This document shows positions 17,535-26,556 of a stretch of DNA of 64,000 bases, one piece after another. The stretch spans positions 1 through 64,000 of the forward strand of contig JADJJU010000024.1 in the NCBI GenBank assembly GCA_016706365.1, read 5' to 3'. Position numbers and translations under genes: made by a program. The stretch's first letter is position 1. The number at the start of each line of letters is the position of its first letter. The notes below the pieces were generated by a model. That model ran no database searches, was not told the origin of the DNA, and saw only the letters and a list, made by a program, of their open reading frames with translations. Source of the DNA: Saprospiraceae bacterium. Its GTDB lineage: Bacteria; Bacteroidota; Bacteroidia; Chitinophagales; Saprospiraceae.

Positions 17535-18929
17535 ATGAGAAGTAAATCTATCTTTCTGAGTATGTTATGGATAATTGCCCTTCCCATGGTCTGGACTCCG
17601 GATTTGAAAGGACAGAATAAATTAAGTTCCGTAGAAGTACTAATTGAATATCCGGATACAAGTTGGAAATCAAGTGTCTTAATAATTGAGAACGGGTCAT
17701 TTCGACATGATTTGAAGGACATACAGGCTGATGAAAATGGGCGGGCATATGTGCAAGTTATGTTGGAGAAACCTGCATTTGCAAGATTGGAAATGTTTGG
17801 TAAATCTTATTCTGTTAACCTCTTTTTATGGCCCGGAGATGTGCTCCATTTGATATTCACAAATTCTCCCGAAACAGAAACGATTTCATACGTTGATTTT
17901 CAGGGGCAAACAAGAAACATACAAAAATTCTTCTATGAATATCAAAACTTTGGGGTAAGCAGGCGCTATCCTGACCTTTTGGACTCTTTGAATATTGGCA
18001 ATTCAGTCCAGGACAGCCTCTCCATCAATGCCTGGATGATAGAGCATTTTTCTGCAACAGAGCCCGAGGTATATTTTCTGGATATGTTCAAGGCAAAAAT
18101 GTTTGGACAAAAATGGTTGTTCACACAAAGAAGGGCAACGAGTCCGATTTACTCAAAAGATACTACCAGCTTCACTTTTCCTGATGAAGTCCTGAAGAAA
18201 ACAAAGGCATTGTATGATCAATATCCACAATTAAATTCAATAAGTCAATTGGCAACAAAGATGGGGTTTGGTAAGTATGAGATCATAGAGACGACAGAAA
18301 TGATCAATTGCACCCAATTGAGAATGGATGGAGATTTTACACAAACCCCGCGGGTTCGTGCCAGACTGGAGAGTAGCAGCCGGATGGTTAATCCCAGAAA
18401 AATGACAGCGAAGGATGTAGATTTCATAAGAGATTGCCTGTTCCTTCTCAAAGGCACTGAAAATTATGAAGAAGATCTTGAAAACGCTTTAAAGTCAATG
18501 TATGCAGGTTTGCCGGAATCTTCTTCTACAATAGACCTGGGCAATATTGAACCCAATGCAAAAGTACTTGACAACCCTACAGGAAAAGACTCGCTTATAA
18601 TTCTGATGTTGTATGATTATCATACAGAAGATTCTATATTCCAAAAGCCTGAGTGGTTGCAGGCTTATCCCTTAAACTGGGTGGCGGTTTCCTTAGATTA
18701 TACCACTGCTAAATGGGAAGAAGGCAAATCCAAAATTCCCACCCATATTCCATCTATTCATCTGAAAGGCGGTATTACACATTCCACCGCGAAGACATAT
18801 CAATGGTATCAGTATCCCCGACTAGTGCTTTACAACAGCAAAACTCACAGGGTCCTGGAACATATCATGCCTGAATATGAAAGGAAGGATCTATGGGAAG
18901 AGATTTTATCAGGAAAAGGATTGAGGTAG
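17535..18929 (+). CDS. Secreted protein, probable DUF4369 plus degenerate thioredoxin-like fold
   Basis: 464 residues with an N-terminal signal peptide (residues 1-26, MRSKSIFLSMLWIIALPMVW). Residues ~30-120 form a beta-rich domain (ARLEMFGKSYSVNLFLWPGD) resembling the N-terminal DUF4369 domain of Bacteroidota TlpA-like periplasmic proteins. The C-terminal third (DSLIILMLYDYHTEDS, WVAVSLDYTTAKWEE, YPRLVLYNSKTHRVL) has the strand order of a thioredoxin fold. There is no CxxC in that domain, so a redox role is unlikely. The fold assignment is inference from pattern. Start ATG 17535. Followed by a long repeat region. Confidence 0.7.
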   Translation: MRSKSIFLSMLWIIALPMVWTPDLKGQNKLSSVEVLIEYPDTSWKSSVLIIENGSFRHDLKDIQADENGRAYVQVMLEKPAFARLEMFGKSYSVNLFLWPGDVLHLIFTNSPETETISYVDFQGQTRNIQKFFYEYQNFGVSRRYPDLLDSLNIGNSVQDSLSINAWMIEHFSATEPEVYFLDMFKAKMFGQKWLFTQRRATSPIYSKDTTSFTFPDEVLKKTKALYDQYPQLNSISQLATKMGFGKYEIIETTEMINCTQLRMDGDFTQTPRVRARLESSSRMVNPRKMTAKDVDFIRDCLFLLKGTENYEEDLENALKSMYAGLPESSSTIDLGNIEPNAKVLDNPTGKDSLIILMLYDYHTEDSIFQKPEWLQAYPLNWVAVSLDYTTAKWEEGKSKIPTHIPSIHLKGGITHSTAKTYQWYQYPRLVLYNSKTHRVLEHIMPEYERKDLWEEILSGKGLR

Positions 18930-19190
18930 ATTGAAGTGTGAGTGGAGGGAGCGGGTGATGGAAGTGTGGGAAGATTGATGGGATTGATGTGTGGGTTAGA
19001 GTTTTTGTGTATGAGTGTGAGAAGATTGATAAAGATTGTTGTGTGAGTGGGTGTTTTGAGTAGGTGTGTGGGAAGATTGATGGATGAGGGAGTGAGAGTT
19101 TTGTGTATGAGTGTGAGAAGATTGATGGTTATGGTGGTGAGGTCGTGAATGAGAGTGTGCGAAGATTGAGTGGATTGAGGTTGGGAGTGG
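18925..19190 (+). repeat. Long C-depleted repeat tract with GTGTGAGAAGATTGA units
   Basis: About 265 bases with only three C residues on the plus strand. A ~32-base unit containing GTATGAGTGTGAGAAGATTG occurs at 18998-19030 and again at 19095-19126, with partial copies between. Open frames across it on the minus strand are His/Thr/Ser-rich and are not genes. Confidence 0.65.
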
Positions 19191-19512
19191 TGTAAAGATG
19201 ACCAAACAGAACATTCTTTTTTGTAATAATCCAACGACAACTTTGAATTTGGTCAAATCATTTTTTGACGGAAAGTAAATTCTGTTTGTATTTTAATCAG
19301 AGTTTTATTTTCTTTACCCCTGTAAACAGATTACTTCGCAGATTAATTAGAATCAGCACCGAATTTATAAAAATATTCTACTTGTTTTATCCGGCATAGC
19401 CAAATTGATTCAAGTAGTTTTCCAAATCGGATGGAACTTTTAAAAACGCCTGGCGTTTAAATAGTTACAAAAGATTTGAGGGTTAGTTTTTGTTTTCATA
19501 GTTTGAGATTGT

Positions 19513-19541
19513 AAAGCCGGACAATGGGGTAGTCCGGCTTT
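19513..19541 (+). terminator. Orphan intrinsic terminator-like hairpin
   Basis: Perfect 10-bp stem AAAGCCGGAC/GTCCGGCTTT with a 9-base loop, followed by CTTCGTTTA. The nearest upstream plus-strand gene ends at 18929, so it either ends a small RNA transcribed from AT-rich 19260-19510 or is a stray element. Confidence 0.5.
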
Positions 19542-19712
19542 CTTCGTTTATATACCGGCCTTTCAGGCATATTTCCATTCTTCTTTTTCTATTAATATCT
19601 AACAGGCAATTCAAGCCGAGTCAGCTTCAAATTGGGTAACAAGGTCGGGTCACATTGTCATGAAAAAGTAAAAAAACTTTTCTGCTGCTAAGTATCTTAG
19701 AACCAACCTAAA

Positions 19713-19755
19713 GCAGCAGCTACCAGCCTCTAGCTCTGGCTTCTGGCAAACAGCC
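19713..19755 (+). repeat. Heptad repeat array
   Basis: CAGCAGC, then CCTCTAG, CTCTGG-type and CTTCTGG units and a closing AACAGCC. The flanking 19250-20084 holds only decayed repeats and no gene. Confidence 0.55.
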
Positions 19756-20084
19756 AGGTGGGGTTATGAGTTAGGGTGTGAACCCTATTCCTGCTTAAGG
19801 AAGCCTCGAGCCCAGGACTGCGAGAAAATAGCAATCGCTGCTTACTGTTTGCTGCTTGGTGTTTAAAAGATGTATTGACCTCCTAAGTTCGTAGCCGAAA
19901 GCAACTCAGAGCAGGAAGCACTACAAACAATAACAAAAAGCCGCCAGATTAGGGTTATGCGGCGACTTTGAGCAGAGGACAAATTTGATAGTTCATACAC
20001 TATCCATGCTTTATCCATACACTATCTATGCTTTATCTATGCCTTAAATGTTCATCAAATTTAAGCTCATGTTCCGACTATTTG

Positions 20085-20240
20085 CTACAGTTTTATGAAT
20101 TTTTCACAACCATTGAATTCTCCGCTATACCGCAAGAAATAGATACCTGTACTGAGTTGTCCGGTATCTATTTTAACATCATACGTTCCTGAAAGTACAA
20201 GCGCTCCCAGCTGATTAAAAATCTGATAAAGAATGGGTTT
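20085..20240 (-). pseudogene. Relic of a T9SS type A C-terminal sorting domain
   Basis: The minus strand encodes 51 codons ending in a TAG at 20085-20087. The product contains YQIFNQLGALVLSG, then LSTGIYFLRYSGEF and the end CEKFIKL. This is the classic end of a Por-secretion-system (T9SS) type A sorting domain: two beta-strand blocks, L-x-x-G-I/V-Y-x-x, and a terminal basic K(F/L)xKL. An in-frame TGA at 20241-20243 blocks extension, and no cargo protein lies upstream, so this is a decayed gene end. Confidence 0.7.
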
Positions 20241-20284
20241 TCAGTAAGTTTAATGGAGTTAAAGCTGCAAGCCTCAAGCTCAGG

Positions 20285-20537
20285 GGAAGAGCCGCTGCTG
20301 GCTGAACAGCCGCTCTTTTCTTTACTTCGCTCGTTTCATGGTCTCTGACCGGAAACGGGATGTTTGCAAGTCTCTGACTTGTACAGCAAAGGGGCTTTTG
20401 TATTTATTTTGTAACTTGAGTGCCACGGCTGTTACACATCCTGTAAACGTAGTGAACCACATCCCGCCCGGGTGTTGGCCGCAAGCTCACACACAAGGCA
20501 AGGAGCTACCTTATATCACGCCCCAGGCGCGCGGCTC
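20285..20537. repeat. Mixed repeat sequence 3' of the sugar operon
   Basis: Contains an AACAGCCGC fragment near 20304 and a short hairpin CAAGTC/GACTTG at about 20368-20382. GC-rich palindromic remnants run up to the stop codon of the dehydratase gene. No gene seen. Confidence 0.4.
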
Positions 20538-21604
20538 CTATCGATTCTGATACTGATCCTCATAATATTTGAGATATGCACCAGATGTCACATGCTCCAG
20601 CCATTCTCCATTATTGAGGTACCAGTCAATAGTTTTACTCAAACCTTCTTCGAAAGTTAGGGATGGAACCCAGCCCAGTTCCTTCTGAATTTTTCCTGCA
20701 TCGATAGCGTATCGGAGGTCATGACCAGCACGATCTTTTACATAAGTAATCAGATTTCTGGAAGTTCCCTGTGCTTTACCGGTTTTCTGATCCACCAAAT
20801 CGCACATAAGATGCACCAGATCGAGATTCTTCCATTCATTGTGTCCACCAATATTGTAGGTTTCGCCTGATGCTCCTTCGTGGAATACCAAGTCCAGAGC
20901 GATCACATGATCTCCTACAAACAACCAATCTCTGACATTTTCTCCTTTGCCATAGACAGGGAGTGGCTTGCCGGTAAGGATATTCCGAATAAACAACGGA
21001 ATCAACTTCTCAGGAAACTGGAAAGGGCCGTAATTATTGGAGCAATTAGAAACTACAATAGGAAGCTTATAGGTATGTCCGAAAGCCATCACGAGGTGAT
21101 CCGATCCGGCTTTAGATGCTGAATAAGGGCTGCGGGGATCATAGGCTGTAGTTTCTTCGAAAAGCCCTTCTTCTCCCAATGAGCCGTAGACTTCGTCAGT
21201 AGAAATATGTAAAAATCTTTTGTCCGACATATTTTCGTTCCAGGATTCTTTTGCAACCTGGAGCATGGAGGCGGTGCCTAAAACATTTGTCTGTACAAAG
21301 ATCAAAGGATCTGATATCGAACGATCCACATGCGACTCCGCTGCGCAATGCATGACTCCATCAACATTATAAGCAGGAAAACTTCTCTCAAGTGATTCAG
21401 ATCTGTAATATCTCCGAGTACAAACTCATAATTTGGAAGATGCTCGACATCTCTCAGATTTTCAAGATTGCCGGCATAGGTCAGTTTATCGAAATTGATG
21501 ATCCTATACTCAGGGTATTTCGTCAGCATATGTCTTACCAGATGGGATCCGATGAATCCGGCACCACCGGTGATCAATATATTCCTTTTGAAATTTTCAG
21601 CCAT
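20538..21604 (-). pseudogene. rfbB: dTDP-glucose 4,6-dehydratase, split by a one-base frameshift
   Basis: SDR-family enzyme converting dTDP-glucose to dTDP-4-keto-6-deoxyglucose for deoxysugar (e.g. rhamnose) synthesis. The N-terminal frame (21604 downward) has the Rossmann motif ITGGAGFIGS. The remainder, with CAAESHVDRS, the STDEVYG and YSASKAGSDHLV catalytic segments, is in another frame. The switch is at an AAAA run at 21378-21381; restoring one A/T joins them into a normal 355-residue protein. It is last in the minus-strand operon, 12 bases after the UDP-sugar dehydrogenase. A sequencing or assembly error is as likely as true inactivation. Confidence 0.88.
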
Positions 21605-21616
21605 AGTATTTAAGTA

Positions 21617-22936
21617 TTACCTCGCATCAACGATACTGCGACCTATGCTATTATAATAAAATCCTTCTTCCTCTAAATTATGCAGATCATAAAGATTTCT
21701 TCCATCAAAAATGACAGGCGAAGAAAGCAATTGTTTCATTACTTCAAAACTCGGAGTTCTGAACAAAGCCCATTCAGTTACTATTGCTAATGCATCTGAA
21801 CCTACAAGTGCTTCGTATTGATCTTTTACAAATTTGATCTTTTCTCCATAAATTGCCTGCACATTAGGCATTGCTTCCGGGTCAAATGCTCTGATGTTTG
21901 CACCTGCCGCCAATAAATCATCTATAATACTCAATGCCGGAGCTTCCCGAATGTCATCCGTATTTGGCTTGAAAGCCAAACCCCACACTGCAATCGTTCT
22001 GCCTTTGACATCGCCGTCAAAGTATCTCAATATTTTCTCACTAAGTACCTGCTTTTGAATGGAGTTGACATTCATGACTGATTCCAGAATTTTGAAATCA
22101 TAGCCTTCACCCTGAGCGGTTTTAGCCAGAGCCATAACGTCTTTTGGAAAACAAGATCCTCCATATCCTACTCCGGGGAAAAGAAATCGTTTACCGATTC
22201 TCGTATCGCTACCCATTCCTATGCGGACAAAATCCACATTTGCTCCTAATTTTTCGCAAAGATTTGCGATTTCATTCATGAAACTGATACGGGTAGCCAG
22301 GTAAGAATTGGCAGCATATTTAGTCATTTCAGCGGAGCGCTCATCCATGACAATGATTGGGTTTCCCTGACGAACAAAAGGCTCATATAACCTGCGCATC
22401 ACGATTGCTGCCTTCTCGGAAGAAGTTCCGATCACTACTCTGTCCGGCTTCATGAAGTCATCTACAGCAACTCCTTCACGCAGAAATTCCGGATTAGAAA
22501 CCACATCAAAAAGATCCTCGCTAAGGTTCTCTGCCAGAATTGCATGGACTTTGTCAGATGTGCCTACAGGAACTGTGCTCTTGTCTATGATTACGGTATA
22601 TTTAGTAATCATCTTACTTAATTGCTTTGCTACACCCATGATGTAGGAGAGATCCGCAGATCCATCTTCACCGGGAGGAGTGGGTAGGGCAAGGAAAATT
22701 ATCTCGGCATGATCGGCCGCTGATCGAAGATCAGTAGTGAAGTGAAGTCTGCCTTGTTTGATATTTCTTTCAAAGATTTGCTCGAGGCCTGGTTCATAAA
22801 TGGTCACAACACCGGATTGTAATTTTTCGACTTTTTTTGCATCGATGTCGACACAGATAACATCATTTCCAGTTTCGGCAAAACATGTTCCCGTGACCAG
22901 TCCGACATAGCCGGTTCCAACAACTGCCAATTTCAT
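21617..22936 (-). CDS. UDP-glucose/GDP-mannose dehydrogenase family protein
   Basis: NAD-dependent four-electron oxidation of a nucleotide sugar to its uronic acid, most likely UDP-glucose to UDP-glucuronate. 439 residues, full length. The N-terminal NAD site is VVGTGYVGLVTG. The middle dimerisation domain has NPEFLREG, the catalytic Cys lies in GVGYGGSCFPKDV, and the C-terminal UDP-binding domain has WGLAFKPNTDDIREAP. Start ATG 22936. It sits between a glycosyltransferase and rfbB in one operon, consistent with making precursors for a cell-surface or exopolysaccharide. Confidence 0.94.
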   Translation of the reverse strand: MKLAVVGTGYVGLVTGTCFAETGNDVICVDIDAKKVEKLQSGVVTIYEPGLEQIFERNIKQGRLHFTTDLRSAADHAEIIFLALPTPPGEDGSADLSYIMGVAKQLSKMITKYTVIIDKSTVPVGTSDKVHAILAENLSEDLFDVVSNPEFLREGVAVDDFMKPDRVVIGTSSEKAAIVMRRLYEPFVRQGNPIIVMDERSAEMTKYAANSYLATRISFMNEIANLCEKLGANVDFVRIGMGSDTRIGKRFLFPGVGYGGSCFPKDVMALAKTAQGEGYDFKILESVMNVNSIQKQVLSEKILRYFDGDVKGRTIAVWGLAFKPNTDDIREAPALSIIDDLLAAGANIRAFDPEAMPNVQAIYGEKIKFVKDQYEALVGSDALAIVTEWALFRTPSFEVMKQLLSSPVIFDGRNLYDLHNLEEEGFYYNSIGRSIVDAR

Positions 22937-23001
22937 TTTGTAAGCATTTTAAGATTAAAACAGAAATTCAAGGGCGCAAAGATAGTAAAGACTGGGGCAA
23001 A

Positions 23002-24119
23002 TTATTTGCTTATTAAAGAATGAATCTCGGCAGCAGTCTTGTCCCAGTTGTAATCTTTGGCCTTCTCTAATCCTTTCAGGATCAATGAATGCCTTAAACC
23101 AGGATTAGATGCTATGGATTTCATTGCTTCAGCAATCTCTCCAATTTCATAAGGTGAAACCAAATATGCCCCATCTGCTCCAATCTCTGCCATCGACGAA
23201 ATATTGGAAGTAATAACCGGCACTCCGGCTTGAAAGGCCTCTACAATAGGTAGTCCAAAACCCTCAAGTAAAGATACATAGACCTGAGCCAGCGCGGAAC
23301 CAACTAAGAGATTGATCTCTGCTTCTTCAATATGACCAGGCAAGATGATATCAGAGTGATAAGCTGAAGAATCAATTGCATGTTTCAATTCGGTAGAATT
23401 CCATGCCATTCGTCCTGCTAATATCAGTGGAATATTTTCTGATGAGGAAGATCTGAACTGCTCATATGCTTTCAGAAGCCTGGCAATATTTTTTCGCGGT
23501 TGAAGGGCTCCTACAAATAAAAAATATGGTCTTCCATCTGTCCATTTTTGCCTGGAATCCCTTATTTGCTGCGTATTCAGAGGCTGAAAAATCTGTCTTG
23601 TCCCATTATATACTACAGTCGTTTTTGATCTGACTTCAACTCCTCCAACGCGTTCTATATCTACAGCCGTTGCTTCAGAAATGGAAATAATCTGATCCGC
23701 TCTGCGAATGAACAGTGGCATGTATTTGCGGTAATAAGTTAATTGATTTGTTGGGATACTTTCAGGAAAATGCAGATAAGCCAGGTCATGAATGATGAGC
23801 AATGTCTTGCCACGATATCTGATGGAACAAAATCCATCAGGAGAGATAAAAATATCAGGTCGGTATTTATTTAAGACAAAAGGTAAAGAAAGCTCAAACC
23901 AGGTAGTGAAGAGAACCGGATGCCTGGCAGGGGTGGTACTATCTGAGCTTTTATATTGTCGGAAAAAATAAATTTCTTGTCATATGGCCGGTCAAACAAA
24001 AATAAATATTCGTCTTCAGGGAACATGTGACACATGCGGCTGAAGACTTCATAAGTGTACCATCCATAGCCTTCGAGGCCTTTGCGCAATAGAAAGCGGG
24101 TGTTGACAGCGATTTTCAA
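23002..24119 (-). pseudogene. GT4-family glycosyltransferase, split by a one-base frameshift
   Basis: Transfers a sugar from a nucleotide donor to a growing glycan. The N-terminal frame begins MKIAVNTRFLLRKGLEGYGWYT and runs to about residue 63. The rest (GFCSIRYRGKT...IIHDLAYLHFP, GALQPRKNIARLL, the E-x7-E region SLLEGFGLPIVEA) is in the next frame. The break maps to a G4 run at 23930-23933 (C4 on the coding strand). Adding one base gives a continuous ~373-residue GT-B enzyme. First gene of the sugar operon, 65 bases before the UDP-sugar dehydrogenase. Homopolymer location makes a sequencing error quite possible. Confidence 0.87.
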
Positions 24120-24240
24120 TTCAGATCATGATCTCTTTGGAAAAATATCCCGGAGCGCGGTCTTGAAGGCTACGCCGGAAAAACTTTACAAACATAAGCC
24201 TAAGTCTCATGTTTTACCACTGTATATTTATTTATTGATT

Positions 24241-24248
24241 TAAATTTG
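24241..24248 (+). promoter_or_regulatory. Possible -7 box of nadB
   Basis: TAAATTTG matches the TAnnTTTG consensus and ends 21 bases before the TTG start of nadB. No clear -33 partner. Confidence 0.35.
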
Positions 24249-24269
24249 GCCCTCTAAATCACTTGAGCC

Positions 24270-25874
24270 TTGATAAAAACTGATATTCTCGTCATCGGAT
24301 CAGGCGTTGCCGGTCTGACCTTCTGCATTAAAATGGCCACTAAAAGGCCAAATCTTAAGATTACTTTGCTCACCAAATCCAATCTGGAAGAAAGTAATAC
24401 AAAATATGCCCAGGGCGGTGTGGCAGCAGTCTGGAATCTCTCTGTGGATTCATACCAAAAACATATCAACGACACCTTGGACGCAGGGGACGGACTTTGC
24501 AATCCCAAAGTGGTAAATTTTGTAATCAAGGAAGGACCCGTCCGGGTCAAGGAATTGATCGAGTGGGGAACCAGGTTTGACAAAACAACCATGGAAACAG
24601 ATTATGACCTGGGAAGAGAAGGCGGGCACTCTGAAAACAGAATCCTGCACTATAAAGATCTTACCGGATGGGAAATTCAAAGAGCACTTATTCAGAAAGC
24701 CAAGTCATTTGAAAATGTAGAGATTCTTGAAAACTATTTTGTGATTGACCTGCTAACTCAGCATCATTTGGGATATACGGTAACAAGAGTAACGCCGGGT
24801 ATTACTTGCTACGGGGCATACATTCTTAATAAAGCAACCAGCGAAATTGATACTTGTCTGTCAAGAATTACCGTCCTTGCTTCAGGTGGCGCGGGACAAG
24901 TCTATAAAAACACCACGAATCCAACCGTAGCTACCGGTGATGGAATTGCTATGGTATATAGGGCAAAGGGCAGAGTGGAAAACATGGAATTTGTGCAGTT
25001 TCACCCTACTGCATTATTCAATCCAGCCGGTGAAAATCCTGATTTTCTGATCTCTGAGGCGGTACGTGGAGAGGGTGCAATATTGAAAACACAGGATGGA
25101 CGAGAGTTCATGGGAGGGTATGATCCCAGAGAATCCCTGGCACCCAGAGATATTGTAGCCAGAGCAATAGATAATGAAATGAAAAAACTGGGGCATGATT
25201 TTGTTTATCTGGACGGTCGCAATATTCCGGCAGATGAATTCAAAAAACATTTTCCAACTATCTATGATAAATGCATGAGTCTGGGCATCGACCCTCTGAG
25301 TGCGATGATTCCGGTGGTACCGGCATGTCATTATATGTGCGGGGGTGTCAAAGTCAATGAAATAGGACAAAGCTCCATTTTGAATTTGTATGCTTGCGGA
25401 GAGTGCACAAGCTCAGGACTTCACGGAGCAAATCGTCTTGCTTCCAATTCCTTGCTGGAGGCAATGGTATATGCACACAGAATACATCTGGATGTTCTGA
25501 AAAATATCGACGGAGTGAGTTTTGCTAAAAACATTCCGGATTGGGATGCTACAGGAAGTACTGATCCGAAGGAAATGGTGTTGATCACGCAGTCATTGAA
25601 AGAACTCAAGGAAGTAATGAGCAGTTACGTAGGAATTGTTCGCTCCAATGTGCGTCTGCAAAGAGCTTATGACAGATTATATCTGCTCTATAAGGAGACT
25701 GAAGAACTATATATGTCTACCACCATTTCTCCGCAATTGTGCGAACTCCGCAACTTGCTCACTATCGCTTATCTGGTGACAAAGTCAGCTATGACCAGAC
25801 AAGAGAGCAGAGGATTGCATTACACTACTGATTATCCGGAGAAAAATGATTTTATAGAGAATTCAATAATGTGA
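24270..25874 (+). CDS. nadB: L-aspartate oxidase
   Basis: FAD enzyme that oxidises L-aspartate to iminoaspartate, the substrate of NadA (3214-4236). 534 residues. The dinucleotide-binding motif is VIGSGVAGLTFCIK at residues 8-21. The family block ESNTKYAQGGVAAVW follows at about residue 40, then ENMEFVQFHPTAL and the flavin-linked HYMCGGVKVN. The C-terminal helical end carries MTRQESRGLHYTTDYP. The only usable start is TTG at 24270, because a TGA lies in frame at 24264 and the FAD motif follows within seven residues. Monocistronic. Confidence 0.95.
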   Translation: MIKTDILVIGSGVAGLTFCIKMATKRPNLKITLLTKSNLEESNTKYAQGGVAAVWNLSVDSYQKHINDTLDAGDGLCNPKVVNFVIKEGPVRVKELIEWGTRFDKTTMETDYDLGREGGHSENRILHYKDLTGWEIQRALIQKAKSFENVEILENYFVIDLLTQHHLGYTVTRVTPGITCYGAYILNKATSEIDTCLSRITVLASGGAGQVYKNTTNPTVATGDGIAMVYRAKGRVENMEFVQFHPTALFNPAGENPDFLISEAVRGEGAILKTQDGREFMGGYDPRESLAPRDIVARAIDNEMKKLGHDFVYLDGRNIPADEFKKHFPTIYDKCMSLGIDPLSAMIPVVPACHYMCGGVKVNEIGQSSILNLYACGECTSSGLHGANRLASNSLLEAMVYAHRIHLDVLKNIDGVSFAKNIPDWDATGSTDPKEMVLITQSLKELKEVMSSYVGIVRSNVRLQRAYDRLYLLYKETEELYMSTTISPQLCELRNLLTIAYLVTKSAMTRQESRGLHYTTDYPEKNDFIENSIM

Positions 25875-25956
25875 GCGCCAAAGATTTCTTGACTGTTCTT
25901 CAAGCAAGCGAACCATAAGATAACTCGTTCTTGGAAATCTATCCTCGAAGTAAAAT

Positions 25957-26046
25957 AATGAGTTCCCCGTGCAAGTGAAACGCAGCACGGGGTAGAAATG
26001 ACCGATTTCACGAACTCCGAAGGTGTTCAACTTAAATAGGCTCAAG
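25957..26046. repeat. CCCCGTGC hairpin element, copy 1
   Basis: Perfect 8-bp stem CCCCGTGC (25965-25972)/GCACGGGG (25985-25992) with loop AAGTGAAACGCA. It is followed by GAACTCCGAAGGTGTTCAAC (26014-26033). A second copy with the same loop and tail is at 47226-47308. Confidence 0.65.
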
Positions 26047-26079
26047 AAATTTGCAGTTTGAATAATTGGCATGCAAAAA

Positions 26080-26556
26080 TCACTTTTCTTCATTCCGCAA
26101 CACTTTTGCTATTACATCCGACTCAAAGCCTCTGCTAAGACAAAAAGTGTACAATTTCTGCCTCTCAGGAAAAGTAAGTTCCTCTATAGGTTTGTGAATC
26201 TTACCGGATATCACTTTTTGAAGTGCCTGAAGGTATTCTTCTTCTTTTAATTCATTTAAAGCTTTTCTGACACAGTAATCAGAAATACCTTTTGCTTTCA
26301 GATGATGTTTGATTTTGATTTTTCCCCATCGGTTGATTCTCAATTTTCCGGTAGCGAAAGCTACAGAATATCGTTCTTCATTGATGAATCCTTCAGAAAT
26401 TAAAGCTGCAATAACTTCTTCAGCATCATCTCCCCACATTCCTCCATCCTGCAATTTTTGCCTCACATCCTGCTGACAATGCTCATCTATAGCGCAATAT
26501 TTTTGCATTGCTTTAAGCGCATCTGATATCAGGTAATATTTGACTTTGCTTTTCAT
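26080..26556 (-). CDS. recX: Regulatory protein RecX
   Basis: Modulates RecA by binding the filament. 158 residues made of three-helix RecX repeats. Repeat one holds ALKAMQKYCAIDEHCQQDVRQKL. Repeat two holds the diagnostic LISEGFINEERYSVAFATGKLRINRWGKIKIKHHL segment, where R-x-x-x-x-W/G-x-x-x-I is the family hallmark. Repeat three ends FCLSRGFESDVIAKVL. Start ATG 26556 overlaps the stop of the upstream HAD gene by 4 bases (ATGA), indicating translational coupling. recA is not in the window. Confidence 0.93.
   Translation of the reverse strand: MKSKVKYYLISDALKAMQKYCAIDEHCQQDVRQKLQDGGMWGDDAEEVIAALISEGFINEERYSVAFATGKLRINRWGKIKIKHHLKAKGISDYCVRKALNELKEEEYLQALQKVISGKIHKPIEELTFPERQKLYTFCLSRGFESDVIAKVLRNEEK

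Noticed and set aside
18845..19256. Open reading frames of 86 and 131 codons on the minus strand
   Set aside because: They translate the C-depleted repeat tract into Ser/His/Thr-rich low-complexity sequence; no start context, no domain.
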